Origin: Gigaspora margarita
Lineage: Eukaryota > Glomeromycota > Glomeromycetes > Diversisporales > Gigasporaceae
Assembly (NCBI GenBank): GCA_009809945.1
Contig: WTPW01000323.1
Location: forward strand, 392,143-456,142
Length of the DNA stretch: 64,000 nt
Direction of reading: 5' to 3'
Position numbers and translations under genes: made by a program. The first letter of the stretch is position 1. Each line of letters starts with the position of its first letter. Below the pieces are notes generated by a model that saw only the letters and a program-made list of their open reading frames with translations, had not been told where the DNA came from and did no database searches. Shown here piece after piece: positions 57,880 to 64,000 of this stretch.

Positions 57880-59930
57880 TTTATTTAATTTATATTAATT
57901 ATTTTTTTTAAATTATTTTTTTAATTTTTTTTAATTCAGTTTTTTTTATTTATTAATTTTTTTTAATTTTTTTTTTAATTTGTTTTATTTGTTTTTTTTT
58001 AAATTATTTTATTTTTAATTTTTTTTTGAAAAAATGTGCTTGTTACTAGCAGTGACAGTAACCAGATTAGGGTTAGGGTTAAATTTAGAGTTAGAAAAAG
58101 GTTTATAATATAATAAAACACCTTAAGAAGCATTTTTAGCTAGAAAAAATATTGGTTTCATAGGCACAATTTGAAGTTATTACAATTTTTAATTTTTTGA
58201 ATTTTTTTGTTATACCTAATCTAGCAATTTGAATGACTCAGAACTGTAACCATAGTTACAAATAGATTCATCCTTTTTTTAAAAAAATTATTATTTTTTT
58301 ATTTTATTTTTTTTTTAAATAATTTTTTTATTTAAATTATTTTAGAATAGGATGAAACCTAAGTTGCAAAATAGTAAATCTGCTTTGTAGATTGGGTTAG
58401 GGTGAAATATGCATTTTATTATATTTTTTATTATATAAAAGCAGATTTCACTCTCACATGATGATTATAGCAGGTTCACTATTTCACAACTCAGGTTTCA
58501 CCCTGTTGTATTATTTTAATTTTAATTTTTTAAATTATTTATTTATTTTTTTTAATTTGTTATTTTATTTATTTTTTATTTTAAATTATTTATTTTAAAT
58601 TATTTTTTTTATTTTTTAAAAAAATAAATATCAAACCAAGATTAAAAAATTACAAAGCCAGGCACAATCAACACAGCCAATAATGAAATATGAGAGATTA
58701 ATAAAAGATGTGAGCTGTGTATTAATCTATTAAAAGACATAACTAATTATTGGAACAACTACCACCAATAATACAAAATTATTGTACTATGTTTTAATAA
58801 TTATTGAGCTATGCCTAATACTTTTTATCATGTTATGCTTTAAACTAACTATTGTTTTACATTCCATACTAACTATCATTTTATATCCTATACTAATTAT
58901 TATTCTATATCCATACTAACTATTCATTCTAACTATTGCAAATATTTATTCTAACTATTATAATACATTCATTCCAAGTATCAAAATTTGTTTGTTTTGA
59001 CAAAAAAAATATCAGTACTGTAAATCAAAAAAAATATAATGCATATACAAAAAAAAACTTACTATAGTTGCCAAAAAAATATTTCAAGAACTTGGTCTAA
59101 AGAAGAATTACCAAGAAAAAATAAAGCAAGTAAAAAAAACCTCCCAGAATTCAGATAACAAAAAATTTAATAGAAATACCAAAGAAACTTTTCAAAGACC
59201 TCGAACCAAAAAAAAAGAAGCATTAGTATCATATAAACCAAAAAAAATCAAACTCACTAATTGAACAGACTTACTAGAAAAATTCTTCAAGAACCCAAAA
59301 TCACCAAAAAAGAAAAGTTACTAGAAATACTGAAGAAACAAAACCAACCCTAAAAAAAAAAATATTAGTGCAAAGAAAAACTCCAAGCCAAACCTTTTAA
59401 GAAATAAAATAGAATCTATGTAATAAAAAACAATACACCAAATTAGCAAACAAAAAACTAGCAAAAACAACAATTTACAAAACAATGAAAACTTGATGAT
59501 AACACCTACAATAATACCTGTGATGACCACAACTCCAAAAACAACAATTCAAAAGATAACTTTAAAGCAATTATTTCAAAAAGATAAAATAGACTAACAA
59601 AGCTACAAAAATTAAGACTAAGATTAGTAAGAAATGAGAAAAAAGCAAAACAGGATTAAAATAACAAAAAACAGTAAAAGGTAAGAAAAAATACTGAAAG
59701 TAACAAAAAAAATACTATGAGTAAATAAACAACTATGACTCAAAAACAAATAACAAAATGGACTCCAAAGACAATTTCAACAATATTGAGCTATAAAAAA
59801 AAGTTACTGTAAGCAAAAAAAATAAAAATAAAAAATAAAAAAGATTAGATTATCTAGTACAAGATCATTACTATAATGCATAATTAGAAAGTCAGAGTCC
59901 ATGTGATCTAAAAAATCTTATCTATATTTT
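57880..59930. other. T-rich then A-rich DNA with one small MITE
   Basis: 57880-58030 and 58260-58620 are T-rich. 58350-58503 is a small MITE (ends GGATGAAACCTAAGTTGCAA and GGGTGAAACCTGAGTTGTGA). 58650-59900 is A/C-rich with many short AAAAAA.CAA repeats and no credible frame. Confidence 0.6.
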
Positions 59931-60344
59931 GTATCTGTCAAAAGAATCTGAAACCTATCTGAAAAAAAAGGTAATAATTAAATGTATTTATAAAATTAAA
60001 ATTAACTACAAAATATATAGTAGCTACCAAAGCTAAAACTATAATTCTATACAAAGAAGTTAGGATTCTGAAGTTTGATCCGGGTTTGATTTGAGTTTGA
60101 TCAAACCCCAAATTAAACCAAACTCAAACTATAAATTTAATAAAGTTTGAAATCAAACCAAACTCAAATAAAAAAATAATCAAACTCAAACCAAATCCAA
60201 ATTTCATTCAAAGTTTGATTTGAGTTTGATTTGAAGTTTGCAAACTAGTTTGAGTTTGAATAATATAAATATATTTTTAAATTTTAAACAAGTTTTTTAA
60301 TTCTTACTTTGTATTTAGATAAACTATTTAAATATAAAAATATA

Positions 60345-60895
60345 CCATATGCTTCTGAAAATAAGCTACTTTTTTGGATGATTTTGGACTCTAAAAATCT
60401 AGGATAGCTTATTTTCAGATATAATCAATTTTTGGTCAGTCATCAATAGTTGTTACATACCAAAGTCTAAATTTTACTATGTAAATCAATTATTAGTGCT
60501 TAGATAGACTTGTTTGGAAGACTCAACTACATATATGCTGAAAGTTTCATCAAAATAGGAATACTTTTTATTGTTAGACTTTTAATTTTTATATTCAATA
60601 AATATATTTTGTTAATAAAATTTTAATCTCTTTGTTGAATATAAAAATTAAAAACCAATTAATAATAAGTTCAATTTTGTTGTAAATTTTAGAGAATACG
60701 TATTTTGATCTTCTAAATAAGTTTACTTAAGTGACTTTAATTGATTTACTTAGTAAAGATGGACTTTACTATATAGCAACTTTCATTAATCATAGGTAGC
60801 TTATTTTCAGGTCAAAGATATTTTTGAGTTTTTTGACCAATAAAAGGAGGTAGCTTGTTTTTGGAAGTGGCTTATTTTTGGCAATATACAATATT
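60345..60895. repeat. Foldback with AAAATAAGCTACC words
   Basis: GAAAATAAGCTACTTTTTTG and following ~200 bases are mirrored to 60895 (GTAGCTTATTTTCAGGTCAA, GGAGGTAGCTTGTTTTTGG). The same arms recur at about 61478-62345 and inside the mariner-type element at 43757-44215, so it is a mobile foldback family. Confidence 0.7.
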
Positions 60896-60909
60896 TAAAT
60901 TACTGTATA

Positions 60910-61466
60910 TAGTGTTCTGCATGATTCGGGCTGGGCGGGTATTTTTAAAGATCCGTACCCGGTCCGAACACTGATTTGGATCTAAATTTAGGGTCTGAAC
61001 TCGTATCACTTAGATCCGGGTCTGACCCAGAATCGTGAAATTTAAAAAATTTATAGATACAAAAGTTGTTAAATAACTAAGACCAAGTGCCTCGCTAAAA
61101 AAAAAAAAAAAAACTGGTTTGTTGTTTTCGAATGATTTCTTGCCTGATTTTATTTATATAATTTTGCCATAATGGATTCAAAACGATACAGTAATTTAGG
61201 GTCCAGTCCAGTGATTAATGTAAATATTACAAATATGGTGAGTACGTACTGTACATATATATCACCAGCTGGATACAAAAATATGATATTTCATCTGTAA
61301 AAAAAAAAATTTAAATTAGCCAATCAGCATTAAGTATTATTCTAAGACCGGACCGGGCAGATCTTCTTGTGGGTCCGAATTGAATCTTAAAAATCAAGGG
61401 TCCAAACTCAGTCCGTCAACGGATGGACCGGACCCGGACCAGACCTGGATCTTTTGCAGAACACTA
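60910..61466. mobile_element. 557-bp hAT-type element
   Basis: Inverted ends TAGTGTTCTGCA, with a perfect 8-bp duplication ACTGTATA (60902-60909, 61467-61474). GGTCCGGA/GGGTCCGAA words lie at both ends. It is inserted in element D. Confidence 0.9.
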
Positions 61467-61756
61467 ACTGTATACATCCAAAAATAAGCTACCTTTTTTG
61501 GACGATTTTGGATACAAAAAATCTGGGTTGCTTATTTTTGGATAAAATCAATTTTTGGTTAATTGCCAATAGTAGCTACATAGTAAAGTCTATATTCTAC
61601 TATATAAATCTATTATTTAATAAACTTATTTGGAAGACAAACTTCATCTGTCCTAAAAGTTTCCTCAAAATATGAGTACTTTTTATTATTTAACTTTTAA
61701 TTTTTACGTTCAACAAATATATTTTGTTATTAAAATTTTGAATTTAACTACAAATA

Positions 61757-62058
61757 ACCGGTGGTGATCATCACCGGTGTGTAATTAGCCAATAATGATA
61801 AAACAAAAAAAAATTTATTTCATTTACTTTAGGGTTAGGGCGAGGCCTGGAATTTTAGCAAGGTGTTTAATAAATGCAAAATTTAGCAAGGAATTTTTTT
61901 TGTTAGAATGTCGCAGGTAGTTTCATAGACGAATTCTTGAAATATTAGCATTTTTTCAAAAAAAAATCTTTATTTTTGTTACANAAACTGATTTGCACAT
62001 TACACCTGATCCTGCAAATTTATTGGCTAATTACACACCAGTGATGATCACCGCCGGT
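61757..62058. mobile_element. 302-bp MITE with TA
   Basis: Ends ACCGGTGGTGATCATCACCG and, on the other strand, ACCGGCGGTGATCATCACTG pair for about 36 bp, flanked by TA. It is nested in a foldback inside element D. It has an internal GGGTTAGGG and an N at 61984. Confidence 0.8.
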
Positions 62059-63611
62059 TATAGTTAGTAAAATTCTAAAATTTTAATCTCTTTGTTGAAC
62101 GTAAATATTAAATTCCAATTAATAAAAATTTCTTCAATTTCATTGTAAATTTTAAGGTATACGTATTTTGATCTTTTAAATAAGTTTATTTAAGCGACTT
62201 TAATCGATTTGCTTAGTAAAATTTGGACTTTACTATATAGAAACTTTTATTGATAGTAATTAGCTTATTTTTGGATCAAAGACATTTTTGCATTTCTTGA
62301 CCAAAAGAGAGAGGGTAGTTATTTTTGGAGGTAGCTTATTTTTGGCAATATATAGTATTCAAACTCAATCTAGTTTGCAAACTTCAAACTCAAACCCAAA
62401 TCAAACTCAAGTTTAACTACAAAGTTTGCTTCAAATCAAACTCAAATATTTCTATAATGCTAGTTTGAGATTTGGGTTTGATTTGAAATCAAATCAAACT
62501 CAAACTTGGCCTAAAGTTTGATTTGATCCAGGTTTGTAGGAACCCTAAAAGAAGCAATAAAGAAAAATCTGAAACCTGCCTAGAAAAAGAATAGTAGTAG
62601 TTAAATGTATTTACAAAATCAAAATAACTACAAAATATATAGTAGCTACTAAAGCTGAAAACATAATTTTATACAAAAAAGCAATAAAGAGAAAATTAAA
62701 AAAAGAAAAGTAGTAGTTAAACATGTTCACAAAATCAAAATTAACTGCAAAATATATAGTAGCTATTCAAATCAAAACATAATTCTATACAAAGATGTAA
62801 TAAAAATTAACTTTAAAATATATAGTCGCCAACAAATAAAAACTTAATTTTATACAAAAAAGCAACAAAGAGAAAATCCAAACCCCACCTAGAAAGAGAA
62901 TAGTAGTAATTAAATGTATTTACAAAAATCAAAATCAACTACAAAATATATAATAGCTACCAAAGCTAAAAATATAGTTTTATATAAAGAACTAACAAAA
63001 AGAAATCTGAAACCCACCTAAAAAGAGAATAGTAGTAGTTAAATATATTTATGAAATCAAAATCAACTACAAAATATATAGCAGCTACTAAAGCTAAAAT
63101 ATAATTCTATACAAAAAAAAATCTAAAACCTATCTGAAAAAAAAGAGTAGTAGATAACTGCATTCATGAAATTAAAATTAATTACAAAATATATAATAGC
63201 TATCAAAGCTAAAAACATAATTTTATACAAAAAAGCAATAAAGAAAAAATCTAAAACCTGCCTAAAAAGGTAATAGCAGTAGTTAAATGTGTTCACAAAA
63301 TCAAAATCAATTACAAAATATAAAGTAGCTACCAAAGCTGAAATATAATTCTATACAAAGAAGCAATAAAGAGAAAATTCAAAAAAAAAGTAATAGTTAA
63401 ACATGTTCACATAACTACAAAATATATAGTAACTAGTTAAACATATTTATAAAACCAAAATCAACTACAAAATATATAGTAGCTATCAAAGCTAAAAATA
63501 TAATTTCATACAAAGAAGTAATAAAGAGAAAATCTGAAACCCATCTAGAAAGAGAAGGATAATAGTTAAACACGTTCATAAAATCAAAATCAACTACAAA
63601 ATACATAGTAG

Positions 63612-64000
63612 TAGAGATGGGAATCGAACCTAATATGATCGATCATGATCGATCATATCATTTGATCGATTATGAAAGTCTTTGATCGATCATGATCGAT
63701 CATATAGTTGGATCGATCATAAAGTTTGATCGATCATAACCTTTTAATCGATTATAATTGATTATATATATAATCGATTATATATACAATTAATAACAAA
63801 ATTCGCTATTTTTACTCAAACTTTGACGATGGATATCTTGATGACTAGTGATCAAAATCGGCTCAAATTTTTATAATAAATAGTATCAATATTCATAAAC
63901 AATATATAAAAATTTTAGCCAATTTGGTCTGATAATTCTAGAGTAATCGTTTGTATACGATAGTCAATTTTTTTAAAAAAATTGACTATCGTATACAAGC
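63612..64000. mobile_element. hAT-like element running off the window, ATCGATC words
   Basis: It starts TAGAGATGGGAATCGAAC, similar to the TAAGGATAGGAATC end at 41980, then a dense GATCGATCATGATCGATC array to about 63760. The window ends in a hairpin whose arms are TTGTATACGATAGTCAATTT and complement, centred near 63977. The right end lies outside the window. Confidence 0.55.

Larger units (their letters stand above)
60061..62547. mobile_element. hAT-type element D with GTTTGATTTG words
   Basis: Ends TAGGATTCTGAAGTTTGATC and, on the other strand, TAGGGTTCCTACAAACCTGG; flanks AAAGAAGT (60053-60060) and AAAGAAGC (62548-62555), 7 of 8. Subterminal arrays of GTTTGATTTG / CAAACTCAAA occupy 60070-60260 and 62350-62540. 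The core holds foldbacks with AAAATAAGCTACC words (60345-60895 and about 61478-62345), a small hAT element and a TA-flanked MITE. No transposase. Confidence 0.85.
59935..63605. repeat. ~125-bp tandem array, split by hAT element D
   Basis: Units contain AATCTGAAACCTGCCTAGAA, GTAGTAGTTAAATGTATTTA, CAAAATATATAGTAGCTACC and ATAATTCTATACAAAGAAG. One unit lies left of 60060 and about eight lie from 62548 to 63605. Element D lies between them and its target duplication AAAGAAGT/C is part of the unit. Confidence 0.85.

Overview
The window is 64 kb of AT-rich, repeat-choked, gene-poor eukaryotic DNA. Several things suggest a Glomeromycotina fungus (arbuscular mycorrhizal, Rhizophagus-like): an F-box/28-residue-LRR protein, short introns with a TACTAA branch site, a Crypton-type tyrosine recombinase, a MULE remnant with a GHYAPTC zinc knuckle, and a Polinton-like PolB/integrase set. 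Species is an inference. Only one long intact gene is visible, the F-box/LRR gene at 21671-23317 on the minus strand.

1-13.3 kb: a decayed large element. It holds a protein-primed type B DNA polymerase (1-3990, split by a 2.5-kb hAT insertion), several small broken ORFs, a minus-strand Gag-aspartyl protease polyprotein (6061-9823), a plus-strand retroviral-type integrase starting 29 bp from the Gag start (9853-12566, split by a 1.6-kb insertion), a minus-strand lysine-rich ORF and a small Cys-rich ORF. No reverse transcriptase is visible. This is either a Polinton-like element carrying Gag and protease, or two elements fused or nested; it is the most interesting part of the window.

13.3-21 kb: non-coding AT-rich DNA, a MULE transposase C-terminal remnant (15.06-15.83 kb), then a nest of a TAA-flanked Harbinger-like element, an inner TIR element and a hAT MITE. 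A 428-bp perfect duplication split by one N there looks like an assembly join. A MITE built of four hairpins follows.

21-48 kb: the F-box/LRR gene, then mostly non-autonomous transposons whose ends and target duplications can be read directly: hAT elements with 8-bp duplications, mariner/Tc1/pogo-type MITEs with TA, foldbacks, satellites and a Tc1 element with a broken transposase.

48.6-50.6 kb: a spliced, decayed Crypton-type recombinase. 50.8-64 kb: foldbacks, a ~955-bp palindrome, a tRNA-headed retroposon split by a hAT element that itself holds a minisatellite and a Tourist-like MITE, long A- or T-rich tracts, and a ~125-bp tandem array split by another hAT element.

Unifying pattern: most hAT-type elements carry dense arrays of one short word near their ends (GGTTCGG, GGCGAAAC, AAATGACC, CTAATCGA, ATCGATC), a different word per family. 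Coordinates were read by eye; element ends supported by TIR plus duplication should be accurate to a few bases, other repeat limits are approximate.
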